64,000 bases of DNA from Actinomadura graeca. Lineage in GTDB: Bacteria > Actinomycetota > Actinomycetes > Streptosporangiales > Streptosporangiaceae. This document shows, piece after piece, positions 1 through 8,289 of the stretch. The translations under genes were made by a program, and so were the position numbers. Location of the stretch: assembly GCF_019175365.1 (NCBI RefSeq), contig NZ_CP059572.1, positions 2,790,001-2,854,000 on the forward strand, written 5' to 3'. The notes under the pieces were generated by a model. That model did no database searches and was not told where the DNA came from. It saw nothing but the letters and a program-made list of their open reading frames with translations. Every line of letters starts with the position of its first letter. Position 1 is the first letter of the stretch.

Positions 1-417
1 GGCGAGCCGCTCGGACGGGGACGCCAGGCCCTTCGGCCCGATGAGCCCGGCGAACCGCCCGTACCGGGTGGTGATCCGCTCGTCCCGTCCGGCCTCGGCG
101 AGCGCCGGGGACAGCATGGCCTCCCCGGGCGCCGGCCAGCGTGACAGCCCCGGCGGCGGCGCCGCGTCCGACACCAGCGGGACGACGTGGACCACCGAGT
201 GCTGGCGGTCGCCGACGGCGTCGAAGCGTCCCGACCACAGCGCGGTGACCTGCTCGTCCGGATGCCGGACGGCGAGCCGGGGGCTGCGCTGGCGGTCGCG
301 GTCCGCGCGGCCGTCGTAGGACGCGGCGACCGCGAGCCCCGCCGACGCGGCGAGCGCGAGCGCGGCCGACGCCAGGACCAGGGCCAGGAAGCGGAGCCCG
401 CGCGGGACGGCGTCCAC
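1..417 (-). CDS. FtsX-like ABC transporter permease, N-terminal part (cut by window edge)
   Basis: The frame is open from a GTG at 417 down to base 1 with no stop, so only the first 139 codons are visible. The GTG is preceded five bases upstream by a GAGGAGG ribosome binding site. The protein starts with a basic stretch and one long hydrophobic helix (about residues 6-30), then an extracytoplasmic segment containing GLSRWPAPGEAMLSPAL. That Pro-Gly-Glu/Ser-Pro-Ala-Leu pattern is typical of the periplasmic (MacB_PCD-like) region of large actinobacterial FtsX-type permeases. The family works with an ATPase partner, which would lie outside the window. Family assignment comes from this N-terminal region alone; the C-terminal permease helices are not visible. 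Confidence 0.6.
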   Translation of the reverse strand, partial: MDAVPRGLRFLALVLASAALALAASAGLAVAASYDGRADRDRQRSPRLAVRHPDEQVTALWSGRFDAVGDRQHSVVHVVPLVSDAAPPPGLSRWPAPGEAMLSPALAEAGRDERITTRYGRFAGLIGPKGLASPSERLA

Positions 418-480
418 GGTGCCTCCTCGAGGTGGGGTGGCCCGGTGCCCCGCCGGTCGGCGCGGGCACCGGGCGTTCCT

Positions 481-551
481 TGCGTGACGCGGATGACCTG
501 CGCGACGCGATGACCTGCGTGACGCGGATGACCTGCGTGACGTGCGTTCCT
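481..551. repeat. Short tandem repeat, 17-18 bp unit, about 3.5 copies
   Basis: Copies of TGCGTGACGCGGATGACC follow one another, the second copy being one base shorter (TGCGCGACGCGATGACC) and the last partial (TGCGTGACGTGCG). The array lies between the end of the small secreted protein gene and the start of the FtsX-like permease, both on the minus strand. It has no spacers and is not a CRISPR. Confidence 0.75.
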
Positions 552-556
552 GCGGG

Positions 557-886
557 TTACCGGTACTTCCAGCGGCCGCAGGGGTCGGGCCCCCAGTGCG
601 CCTCGCAGACCCGGATCTGGGTGATCGTCTTGCCGGGCCCGGTCTCGCTGCAGCCGCGGTCGCCGCGGTTCCACTTGGACCCGCCGTTGCCGCTGCTGCG
701 CTCGTACTGCACCTTGACGTCGGCCTTGTTCTGGCTGCCGTCGCAGATGACGACCTGCCGGTCCTTGTTCTTGGTGTAGGCACGGTTGGCGCCGTACTTG
801 GCGGTGTAGCCCCACGCCTGGGAGCCGCCCGCGGTGAGGACGACCACCGCCAGGGCGCTCGCGGCGCATCGCGCGAGGAAGGACAT
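557..886 (-). CDS. Small secreted cysteine-containing protein (hypothetical)
   Basis: Encodes 109 residues from an ATG at 886, chosen because AAGGAG sits eight bases upstream; longer upstream readings lack a ribosome binding site. Residues 1-25 form a clear signal peptide (hydrophobic core AALAVVVLTAGG ending at AWG or SQA), so the mature product of about 85 residues should be exported. The mature part is basic and polar and has four cysteines (ICDG, RGCSE, RVCEAH, DPCGRW), enough for two disulfides. I do not recognise a family. It stands alone, with a 250-bp gap and a perfect 20-bp palindrome upstream. Confidence 0.7.
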   Translation of the reverse strand: MSFLARCAASALAVVVLTAGGSQAWGYTAKYGANRAYTKNKDRQVVICDGSQNKADVKVQYERSSGNGGSKWNRGDRGCSETGPGKTITQIRVCEAHWGPDPCGRWKYR

Positions 887-1010
887 GTCGGAATCTCCTT
901 TGCCGTTGCCGAGATCGAAGGGGAGGGCGTCGGCCCATCGCGGTCCCTTTTCCGGCCGGGCGCCATTCGTGATCGCGCCCATGTAAGAAAGGTAGGAACG
1001 GCGGCGTCGC

Positions 1011-1030
1011 GGCCCTAGGGCCCTAGGGCC
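1011..1030. repeat. Perfect 20-bp palindrome
   Basis: GGCCCTAGGG is followed immediately by its reverse complement CCCTAGGGCC, giving two nested CCCTAGGG units. It lies between the small secreted protein gene (minus, starts at 886) and the methyltransferase gene (plus, starts at 1137), so it is in a divergent promoter region. It could be an operator or simply a cruciform-prone repeat. Confidence 0.6.
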
Positions 1031-1136
1031 CCAAGCCGGCGCTTCGGGGGCCCGGCCGTCCGCCCGCGGCCATTCGTGCCGTCCGGGCCGCCGGGCACGC
1101 GAGGATGGAGATCCCCGACGGCCGCCGGAGGCCCCC

Positions 1137-1979
1137 ATGGAGATCGACTCGTCCGTTCCGCATTCCGCGCGGATCTGGAATTACTGGCTGAACGGTAAGG
1201 AGAACTATCCGATCGACCGCGCGGTCGGCGACGCGTTCGTCCAGATCTTCCCGGGTCAGGTCGATATCGCCCGGCACTCGCGGGCCTTCCTCGGACGGGC
1301 CGTCCGGTACCTCGCGGGCGAGGCGGGGGTGCGCCAGTTCCTCGACATCGGCACCGGGCTGCCGACCGTCGACAACACCCACGAGGTCGCCCAGCGTGTC
1401 GCGCCGGACGCGCGGATCGTGTACGTCGACAACGACCCGCTGGTGCTCACGCACGCCCGCGCCCTGCTGACCTCGACCCCGGAGGGCGTCACGGCCTACC
1501 TCGACGCCGACATCCGCGACCCGGACGCGATCATCGCCAGGGCCGGGAGCACGCTCGACCTCTCCCGTCCGGTGGCGCTGCTGCTGCTCGGCATCCTCGG
1601 CCACCTCTCCGACGACGAGGACCCCGAGGGCGTCCTCGCGAGGCTGGTGGCGGCGCTCTCGCCGGGCAGCTTCGTGGTCATCAACGACGGCACCGACGTC
1701 TTCGGCGCGCGGGGCGACGAATCCGAAAGCGGCGACGACGGGGGGAACGACGGCGGCGGTGTGGACGAGACGGCCCGCGCCCGCGCCATCGCCCGCTACG
1801 TGGAGGCCGGCGGGACCGCCTACCACCTGCGCCCGCCCGAGCGGATCACCGCGTACTTCGACGGGATGGAGCTGGTCGAGCCGGGCGTCGTCCCGGTGTC
1901 GCGCTGGCGCGCGGAGCCCTCGCCGTTCGGGGAGCCGCCGCGGGTGGACGCCTTCTGCGGGGTCGCGCGGCTCCCCTGA
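1137..1979 (+). CDS. SAM-dependent methyltransferase, DUF574 / Methyltransf_19 family
   Basis: Encodes 280 residues; the ATG is preceded by GGAGG five bases upstream. The N-terminus (SARIWNYWLNGKENYPIDR) and the glycine loop FLDIGTGLPT with the later VYVDNDPLVL acidic loop are hallmarks of the Methyltransf_19 (PF04672) family, which is greatly expanded in Streptomyces, Actinomadura and relatives. Family length is about 265-285, so the gene looks complete. Substrates are unknown for nearly all members. It appears monocistronic; the cupin gene starts 49 bases downstream on the same strand with its own ribosome binding site. Confidence 0.9.
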   Translation: MEIDSSVPHSARIWNYWLNGKENYPIDRAVGDAFVQIFPGQVDIARHSRAFLGRAVRYLAGEAGVRQFLDIGTGLPTVDNTHEVAQRVAPDARIVYVDNDPLVLTHARALLTSTPEGVTAYLDADIRDPDAIIARAGSTLDLSRPVALLLLGILGHLSDDEDPEGVLARLVAALSPGSFVVINDGTDVFGARGDESESGDDGGNDGGGVDETARARAIARYVEAGGTAYHLRPPERITAYFDGMELVEPGVVPVSRWRAEPSPFGEPPRVDAFCGVARLP

Positions 1980-2028
1980 TCCCTCCCAGGCGCTGATCTA
2001 GGATTCCTGGCAACGTAAGGGGGAGATC

Positions 2029-2544
2029 ATGTCGTATCCGGAACCGCGCTACCTCGGCGACGGCGGGGAGAGCAGCGCCGTGCTCCGGCCCGCCGGCACC
2101 CCGCCCGACCTGGACATCGGGGCGAGCGACGCCGGCCGCGTCCACAGCGGCACGCGCGTCACCTACCTGGGGACGGGCGGCACCACGAACGGGGCGTTCG
2201 GGCTGTACCGGTGGGAGATGGGCGCGGAGCCGTCGGGGCCGATGCCGCACTTCCACCGGACGATCACCGAGTCGTTCTACATCCTGTCCGGCACGGTCAG
2301 GCTCCACGACGGGACGGGCTGGAAGGACACCGTGCCGGGCGACTTCCTGTTCGTCCCGGAGGGCGGCGTGCACGGGTTCCGCAACGAGTCCGGCGAGCCC
2401 GCCTCGATGCTGCTGCTCTTCACGCCCGGCGCGCCGCGCGAGGGGTACTTCGAGGAGCTGGCGGAGATCGCCGCGTCCGGGCGCACGCCGAGCGAGGAGG
2501 AGTGGGCCGACATCTACGGCCGGCACGACCAGTACATGGTCTGA
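2029..2544 (+). CDS. Cupin domain protein
   Basis: Encodes 171 residues from an ATG behind AAGGGGGAG. Both cupin motifs are visible: motif 1 as HFHRTITESFYILSG (about residues 82-96, with the His and Glu metal ligands) and motif 2 as PGDFLFVPEGGVHGFRN (about residues 111-127). It is a single-domain small-barrel cupin, probably metal-binding. The reaction cannot be told from sequence; relatives include dioxygenases, isomerases and sensors. It may be co-transcribed with the preceding methyltransferase, given the 49-bp gap and shared strand. Confidence 0.85.
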   Translation: MSYPEPRYLGDGGESSAVLRPAGTPPDLDIGASDAGRVHSGTRVTYLGTGGTTNGAFGLYRWEMGAEPSGPMPHFHRTITESFYILSGTVRLHDGTGWKDTVPGDFLFVPEGGVHGFRNESGEPASMLLLFTPGAPREGYFEELAEIAASGRTPSEEEWADIYGRHDQYMV

Positions 2545-2701
2545 CGCCGGGGCGCCACCGCCCCAGGACCCCTCCCCCGGCGACCGCAAGATGTCACCAT
2601 TCAGCTACATAGAGTCCTGTTAGGGTGGTCGCTCCAGGCACTGGGAGCCCACCGGTCACGCGCACACCGCGCCGGCCGCCCTACCCGAGGCGGGAGGGTC
2701 C

Positions 2702-5368
2702 ATGGAGACGGCGGTCGTCGCGGTCGAGGTCCGCGCAGGTGACGTGCTCTGCTCCGCATTGGATCCGCAGGAACCGGCGACGCTGACCAAGGCGGTGCCC
2801 GCAGCGCTCACCGCGGGCACGATGGTCACCGGTGTCGCGGCCACCGCCGCGGCGGCGGGCGGGACGGTGCGCTATTTCGCGCAGACGGAGGTCGTGCCCG
2901 CTCAGACCGCCGGACTCGGTGCCGGGCTGCCGGCCGCCGTGGTGGCCGACGGGCAGGGCCGGTGCGCGCGCGAGTTCCCGGTGTCGCGAGGCGCGTTCAT
3001 CGTCGGCGAGTGCGACGCACAGGGGAACGTGACCGTCGCGCCGAAACACGACTTCGCGAACGTCCTCGACTTCGGCGCCAAGGGCGACGACCAGAGCGAC
3101 GACTGGGACGCCATCACGCGTGCCATGCGCTCCCTTCACCCGCTGCAGCCCGGGGTCGTCTACTTCCCGGCGGGTTACTACCGGATACGCCGCCCGCTGG
3201 TCATCGACCGCGAGAGGGGCAAGATCGAGCTGCTCGGCGCGAGCGAGCACACCACCACCATCAGGTTCTTCGCCGGGCACGGCCCCGCGCTGTGCATCTC
3301 GCCGGGGTCGCTGGGGCACCTGCCCACGTCCGACGCCCTGCTCACCGGACCGGGCAAGGCCGGTCTCCTCAGCAAGGACAACAGGAGCACCATCAACCTG
3401 CGGGACAGCCCGGCGTTCGACGACCTGGACGGCGCGGCGTCCTTCTCGGTCTCGTGCACGGTGCGCCCCGAGGCGCTCCCCGGCGGCGGCGGTGAGCCGG
3501 TCATCTCCAGTTCGGGACGGCGGCTGAACAGCGAGGCGGCCACCTGCGCGTTCGGCATGTTCCTCGGCGATTCGGGGACGGGGCAGATCACCGTCACCGC
3601 CACCGCCCGGCTCAACGGCGAGGACTACGGCATCACCCATCCCCGCGGGTTCCCCGTCGGGCAGACGTTCCACCTCTCCCTCGTCTGGGACGGCACCCAC
3701 CTCGACCTCTACGCCGGGCCGCCCGGCACAGTCCTGCAACCCGCCGAGCCACCGGCGGCGCATCGTCCTCCACCCGGCGCGAAGCTGACCATGCCCGTCG
3801 AAGAAGGCATCTACCTCGGCGCCAGAAGCCAGCAGCGCTGGCCGGAGTACGCGGACTTCACACGCCCGTTCAGCGGCCGCATCGACTCCATCCGGATCAG
3901 CGACTTCGTGATCGACCGGGACGCCACGTCGCGCGAGCTCACCGCGCCCACGGCGAAGTTCCCCGCCGACTTCCGCACCAACGTCCGGCCGAATCCCGCC
4001 GACCCGGACAAGCCCCTGTACACCAGGATGCTGATCAACTTCGACCGCGACGTCGACGCGTTCACCGTCGGCTCGACCTGGTACCGGCCGGGCGGCCCGT
4101 CCGCGGACCCCACACCGGTCTATCTGATGTACCAGTGGGCCGGGGCGCCCGTCGCCGGGTCGTTCACGACGGTCCGGCGCCTGGAGTTCCAGTGCCCCTT
4201 CGGCGCGGGGATCCACGGGCAGCTCTCGAACGGCTCGGTGTTCGGCCATCTCCGCGTCACCGCCGCACGCGACGGGATGAGGCTGCGGAACAACTCCTAC
4301 CTCTCCGAGATCGAGCACCTCTACGTCAGCGCGACCCGGCTCGGCCTCGCGCTGGGCGGCAGCGGGCTCGCCAGGGTCGGCCGGTTGCAGATCATCGGCA
4401 CCCAGTACGACTTCGTGGCGACCGACGCCGTCGGCGTCACCGCCCGCGACTGGTACATCGGCGGCCACCGCTCGATCATGCCGATCATGCTGACCTCGGC
4501 GGCGCCGTACGGCTCGTTCCACGGCGTCGGGGTGAGCATCAGCTCCGAGGGGACCCAGGGCCACCCGCAGACCTGGCGGTGCGCGGTGGCGACGTCCGAT
4601 CTGCACCACTTCACCCTGGAGAACTCGGTGCTGGAGACCGGCTTCCTCGACCGGCTCGACTGCCCGCCGGTGATCATCGACAACTCGGTGCTCCTCGTCG
4701 GCCAGGAGCCGCCCAAGCCGCCCTTGGAGCTTCCCACCGCGTCGACGTTCATGAACTGCGAGTTCGTCCCGAGCGTGAGCACGCGCGCGAACATCGTCTT
4801 CAGCGGACGCCGGGGCCCGGCACCGGTCCGCATCATCGGCTGCACCACCGGTTTCGACACACCGTGGACGCCGCCCCAGGACGCGCACAGGGTGTCCCAC
4901 CTCGGCGGCTGCGTGTCCACCACCGACGGCGGCCAGACCCAGTGGCTGGGCGGCCGCGACTGGGTGTTCGCCTTCGACACCGCGACCGGACGCATCGGTG
5001 CCCGCGAACGCGAGACCCAGGGCAGCGGCACGACGTCCAGCGGGATCACGCTGGCCGCCGTCCCCGTGGCTGCGGGCATAAGCCGCTACCGCGCCGAGGT
5101 CATGGCGGCCGACACGACGGGCCGCGCCGCGACCTGGGTCATCGAACAGGGCCTGAGCAACATCGGCGGAACGGTCACCCCGTGGTCGTCCGAACCGCGG
5201 GTGGTCGACGCGTTCGGCTCCGACGACGGTTCGGTGCCGGACGGGTGGGATCCTCCGGAGATCATCCGATCGGGCACGGACGCCGCCGTGAAATGCACAC
5301 CGCCCCGCGGCCTGACCCTGGCCTACACGGTCAAGCTCCGGGCAACGGAAGGACTGAGCCCGTCTTGA
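2702..5368 (+). CDS. Pectate-lyase-fold (right-handed beta-helix) protein with LamG-like domain
   Basis: Encodes 888 residues from an ATG after a GGCGGGAGG site. At about residues 117-138 it carries VLDFGAKGDDQSDDWDAI, the signature of Pectate_lyase_3 / GH28-type beta-helix proteins. This is followed by VYFPAGYYRIRRPLVI, also typical. Between about residues 228 and 400 there is an inserted concanavalin/LamG-like segment (SFSVSCTVRPEAL, FHLSLVWDGTHLDLYAG). The beta-helix resumes after residue 460, and a beta-rich tail lies after 740. There is no classical signal peptide: residues 1-60 are only an Ala-rich mildly hydrophobic stretch. Such architectures occur in polysaccharide lyases, phage tailspikes and actinobacterial surface proteins. 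Substrate and lyase activity are not established. A convergent terminator lies downstream. Confidence 0.75.
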   Translation: METAVVAVEVRAGDVLCSALDPQEPATLTKAVPAALTAGTMVTGVAATAAAAGGTVRYFAQTEVVPAQTAGLGAGLPAAVVADGQGRCAREFPVSRGAFIVGECDAQGNVTVAPKHDFANVLDFGAKGDDQSDDWDAITRAMRSLHPLQPGVVYFPAGYYRIRRPLVIDRERGKIELLGASEHTTTIRFFAGHGPALCISPGSLGHLPTSDALLTGPGKAGLLSKDNRSTINLRDSPAFDDLDGAASFSVSCTVRPEALPGGGGEPVISSSGRRLNSEAATCAFGMFLGDSGTGQITVTATARLNGEDYGITHPRGFPVGQTFHLSLVWDGTHLDLYAGPPGTVLQPAEPPAAHRPPPGAKLTMPVEEGIYLGARSQQRWPEYADFTRPFSGRIDSIRISDFVIDRDATSRELTAPTAKFPADFRTNVRPNPADPDKPLYTRMLINFDRDVDAFTVGSTWYRPGGPSADPTPVYLMYQWAGAPVAGSFTTVRRLEFQCPFGAGIHGQLSNGSVFGHLRVTAARDGMRLRNNSYLSEIEHLYVSATRLGLALGGSGLARVGRLQIIGTQYDFVATDAVGVTARDWYIGGHRSIMPIMLTSAAPYGSFHGVGVSISSEGTQGHPQTWRCAVATSDLHHFTLENSVLETGFLDRLDCPPVIIDNSVLLVGQEPPKPPLELPTASTFMNCEFVPSVSTRANIVFSGRRGPAPVRIIGCTTGFDTPWTPPQDAHRVSHLGGCVSTTDGGQTQWLGGRDWVFAFDTATGRIGARERETQGSGTTSSGITLAAVPVAAGISRYRAEVMAADTTGRAATWVIEQGLSNIGGTVTPWSSEPRVVDAFGSDDGSVPDGWDPPEIIRSGTDAAVKCTPPRGLTLAYTVKLRATEGLSPS

Positions 5369-5398
5369 TCCAGCCGAACGGGGAGGACGGCGACAAGA

Positions 5399-5473
5399 CG
5401 CCGGACAAGAGTGGACGGCGGCACGACGCCGGACAAGAGTGGCGGCGGTACGAACCCGGACAAGAGTGGGCGG
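5399..5473. repeat. 28-bp tandem repeat, 2.7 copies
   Basis: Units start at 5399, 5427 and 5455 and share the core CCGGACAAGAGTGG. The first two are full 28-bp units and the third covers 19 bases and runs into the terminator stem. The array lies in the convergent gap between the beta-helix gene and the quinoprotein gene. Confidence 0.75.
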
Positions 5474-5509
5474 CCCGCCTGTTGGGAGAGCTTCTTCAGC
5501 GGGCCGCCC
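5468..5509. terminator. Bidirectional terminator-like hairpin
   Basis: GGGCGGCCCGC (5468-5478) pairs perfectly with GCGGGCCGCCC (5499-5509) across a 20-base loop. It sits between two convergent genes (ends at 5368 and 5583), so it can serve both. There is no long T-run, as is common in actinomycetes. Confidence 0.7.
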
Positions 5510-5582
5510 GGTCTTGGGGAACTGCCGGAACACCGGGTCACGAGGGCACTGGGTCACCGGTCACCGGAGGAGCCACGGGCTG

Positions 5583-7172
5583 TTACTGGCCGAGGGCCAG
5601 GAGCGCGTAGCCCTTGTCGTTCGGGTAGGGGGTGAACATGTCGCCCGTCAACACGTACGCCATGCCGCCGGAGACGACCACACCGCCGCCGCCGGAGATG
5701 GATCCTCCGCGGGCGACGCCGGCGTTGACGGTCTGCACGTCCGCGATCGTGTCGTGGGCCCACAGGACCTTGCCGTCGGTGGCGGAGTAGGCGCGCACCT
5801 TGCCGTCCATGCTGCCGACCCACACCAGGCCGGGCGTGGTGGTCACCGCGGTCGGGTGCCCGAGCTTGCACACGTTCGGGTACTGGGCCGCGCCGCCGGT
5901 GGTGCAGCCGTCCGCCGGGTTGGGGGTCGTCCAGATGACGTGGCCGTTGGCCGGGTCGAGGGCGTACAGGGTGCCGGGGTTGCCCTGGTACGTCGCGATG
6001 TAGAGGCGCTGGCCGTCGAAGCTGCTCCCCCACTGGATGCCGCTGAGCCCGCCGCCCGGCCGCGGCGTGGACAGCTGCCGCTGCCACACGATCTTGCCGG
6101 TGTCGGCCTCCAGGACGTGGTAGACGCCGGCCTTCTGGCCGATGCCGATCAGCCGCTTGCCGTCCGCGGTGAAGAGGTTCCCGGTGGCGCCGAGGTCGAA
6201 GTCCAGGGCCGTGCCGTCGGGCAGGTTCGGGCAGTACTTCTGGTCCTCGGGGGTGGGGCTGCTGCATTCCCGGCGCCAGGTGTCGACGTCGGTCATCTTG
6301 CGCGTCCACCGGGCCTTGCCGGTCTCGGCATCCAGCGCGAGGACGGAGTCGAAGTCACCGCCGCTGCCGCTGTAGTTCTGCCCGGTACCGACGTACACCG
6401 TCTTGGTGTCCGGGTCGATGACGGGCGAGCTCCACACCCCGGCGCCGGACGGCACGTAGCGGGGCACGCCGTTAGGCCACGTCCCGTCCTGCTTCGGCTC
6501 GGGGACGGTGTAGTAACGCCATTCGAGCTTGCCGGTCTTGGCGTCCAGCGCGTCGAGGTGGCCGCGGAACGTGCAGCAGGCGTGGTCCTTGCCCATCAGG
6601 TTCTCGCCGCTCGACACGCCGACGTACACCCGGCCGCCGAACACGTGCGGGGAGCTGGTCACACCGGCGCTGACGTGGTCGTCGATCCGCTGCGACCAGG
6701 CGAGCTTGCCGGTGGCCTGCTCCAGCGAGAAGAGGTAGCCGCGGGTGTCGCCGAAGTACACCCGTCCGTCCGCCACCGAGGCGCCGTCGCGCACCTGCGC
6801 GAACCCGGTGCCGACGGTGGACAGGTCGAACTGCCACTTCTCCGCGCCGGTCTTGGCGTCGCGGGCGTAGAACAGCCCGTTCGGCCCGCCGAAGTAGATG
6901 GTGTCGCCGATCACGGCGGGCTGGCTGTGCGGCGGCCCGGACTGCCGGGGGAAACCGAACGCCCACTTCACCTTCAGCCCGCCGACGTTCTCGGGCGTGA
7001 TCGTGCGTTCCTGCGGGTTGTATCGGGAGCCCCGCGGGTCCTTCGTCCAGGTCGGCCAGTCCCCGGACGCCGGTTCACCCGACGCGCCGGTCACGCTCGA
7101 CGCCACGGCGGTACACGCCACGGCGAGTGCGGCGGCCGCCTTGAGCAGGCGGCCGCGTCCCATCGGTTGCAT
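5583..7172 (-). CDS. Secreted PQQ-binding-like beta-propeller protein (quinoprotein dehydrogenase-like)
   Basis: Encodes 529 residues. A basic start and hydrophobic segment (residues 5-30) make a signal peptide. The body is a run of PQQ/WD-like blades of the form xxLDAxTGKxxWxx, for example YARDAKTGAEKWQF, LEQATGKLAWS, LDAKTGKLEWRYYT and LEADTGKIVWQRQ. Residues 199-200 are a vicinal Cys-Cys in HACCTFRG, a feature of PQQ alcohol dehydrogenases and of polyvinyl-alcohol dehydrogenase-type quinoproteins. The order and spacing fit an eight-bladed dehydrogenase more than BamB. ATG at 7172 has AAAGGGA six bases upstream. It is the last gene of an operon with the LytTR regulator (41-bp gap) and the carboxylesterase. 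No cytochrome c domain is fused. Substrate unknown; alcohols or polymers are plausible. Confidence 0.75.
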   Translation of the reverse strand: MQPMGRGRLLKAAAALAVACTAVASSVTGASGEPASGDWPTWTKDPRGSRYNPQERTITPENVGGLKVKWAFGFPRQSGPPHSQPAVIGDTIYFGGPNGLFYARDAKTGAEKWQFDLSTVGTGFAQVRDGASVADGRVYFGDTRGYLFSLEQATGKLAWSQRIDDHVSAGVTSSPHVFGGRVYVGVSSGENLMGKDHACCTFRGHLDALDAKTGKLEWRYYTVPEPKQDGTWPNGVPRYVPSGAGVWSSPVIDPDTKTVYVGTGQNYSGSGGDFDSVLALDAETGKARWTRKMTDVDTWRRECSSPTPEDQKYCPNLPDGTALDFDLGATGNLFTADGKRLIGIGQKAGVYHVLEADTGKIVWQRQLSTPRPGGGLSGIQWGSSFDGQRLYIATYQGNPGTLYALDPANGHVIWTTPNPADGCTTGGAAQYPNVCKLGHPTAVTTTPGLVWVGSMDGKVRAYSATDGKVLWAHDTIADVQTVNAGVARGGSISGGGGVVVSGGMAYVLTGDMFTPYPNDKGYALLALGQ

Positions 7173-7213
7173 CGTCGATCCCTTTCACTTGGCGGGGAGC
7201 CCCGGCCGGACGC

Positions 7214-8266
7214 TCAGAGCGGGCCCGGCCGGACGTTGCGGACCAGCCGGTCGCGGAGCGCGCCCGTGTTGCGCCGGCTGACGGTCAGCCGCGCGCCTCC
7301 GACGCGCAGCGTGCACCGTCCGTGGTCCAGGACCATCTCGTCGACATGGGCGAGGGCGACCAGATGCGACCGGTGGATGCGCACGAAGCCGGCGTCGCCC
7401 CACGCCTCCTCCAGCGCCGCGAGCGAGACCCGCACGAGGTGGCTGCCCGCCTGCGTGTAGAGCCGCGCGTAATCGCCGTGCGCCTCGGCGTACCGCACGT
7501 CCGAACGCCGGACGAAGCGGATGACGCCGCCCACCGCTGCCGGGATCACCTCGGCGCCCGCCGCCGGCCGTCCCGGCGGGCGGATCGGCGTGCGCTCCGG
7601 CGGCCGTCCGGGCGGCCGGGTCCGCTGCTCGGACACCGGCGGCCGGGGCCGCCGCTCCGGTGCGAGGAGCCGCGCGACGTCGCCGAGCACATCGCGGGTC
7701 ACCGGCGGTCCGTACGCCGCGAGGGTCCCGTCGCCTAGCGGCACGGCCACCACCTGGCGCACCGGGCAGCGGGGGTCCTCGCAGCGCACCTCACCGGTGC
7801 GGATGTGCTCGACGGCGTCGGCGGCGTGATGCGCGCCCGCCCCGTCCCAGGCCAGCGGGCGCGCACCGTCCGTCAGCGCCACAGCGGCGCAGCCGAGGGC
7901 CAGCCGCAGATGCCGCGCGGCCGCCTCGGGTCCTCCGGCCGCCGGCCCGCCGCGCAGCGCGTCCGCCGCCCGTGCGACACCGCGGACGGCGAGCAGCGCC
8001 GCGTCCCGGTTCGCGTCGGACCCCGCGGTCCAGGCGGGCTCGCGGCGCTGGTGCGCCGGCACGGGCGCGAACCTGACCGCTGGGCGGGGCGCGGCCCTCC
8101 CGCCCGGAGGCGGGGCGGGAGGGCGGTGGCGGGCGGCGGACCGCATGCCGATGATCATCGCGGCGAGGCCGCACGCGCCGGCGACCACTGTGGCGTGCAT
8201 GCACTCATGGAATCCATGCGCCCGCCACTGTTCAATGGGCCGCCGCTGCTCTGGCACGTAGGGCAA
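7214..8266 (-). CDS. LytTR-family transcriptional regulator with N-terminal sensor-like domain
   Basis: The C-terminal 100 residues are a LytTR DNA-binding domain (IRFVRRSDVRYAEAHGDYAR, LVRVSLAALEEAW, FVRIHRSHLVAL). The middle part (LRLALGCAAVALTDGARPLAWDGAG then HHAADAVEHIRTGEV) resembles the GAF-like cytosolic domain of LytS/BtsS sensor kinases, so sensing and DNA binding appear fused without kinase or receiver domains. An Arg/Pro-rich linker joins them. The start is uncertain. A TTG at 8266 lies 23 bases behind the esterase stop and follows GGGGAA. An in-frame ATG at 8200 would still include the hydrophobic N-terminal segment. Placement inside an esterase/quinoprotein operon suggests it controls that operon. 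Confidence 0.75.
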   Translation of the reverse strand: MPYVPEQRRPIEQWRAHGFHECMHATVVAGACGLAAMIIGMRSAARHRPPAPPPGGRAAPRPAVRFAPVPAHQRREPAWTAGSDANRDAALLAVRGVARAADALRGGPAAGGPEAAARHLRLALGCAAVALTDGARPLAWDGAGAHHAADAVEHIRTGEVRCEDPRCPVRQVVAVPLGDGTLAAYGPPVTRDVLGDVARLLAPERRPRPPVSEQRTRPPGRPPERTPIRPPGRPAAGAEVIPAAVGGVIRFVRRSDVRYAEAHGDYARLYTQAGSHLVRVSLAALEEAWGDAGFVRIHRSHLVALAHVDEMVLDHGRCTLRVGGARLTVSRRNTGALRDRLVRNVRPGPL

Positions 8267-8289
8267 AACATTGGACGTTCCCCGACAAT

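Noticed and set aside
481..551. Tandem repeats considered as a CRISPR array
   Set aside because: Units are 17-18 bp and directly adjacent, with no unique spacers and no cas genes nearby.
2681..5557. Long open frame on the minus strand opposite the beta-helix gene
   Set aside because: It is Arg/Ala-rich, has no recognisable domains and mirrors the codon bias of the plus-strand gene, as expected for an antisense shadow in very high-GC DNA.
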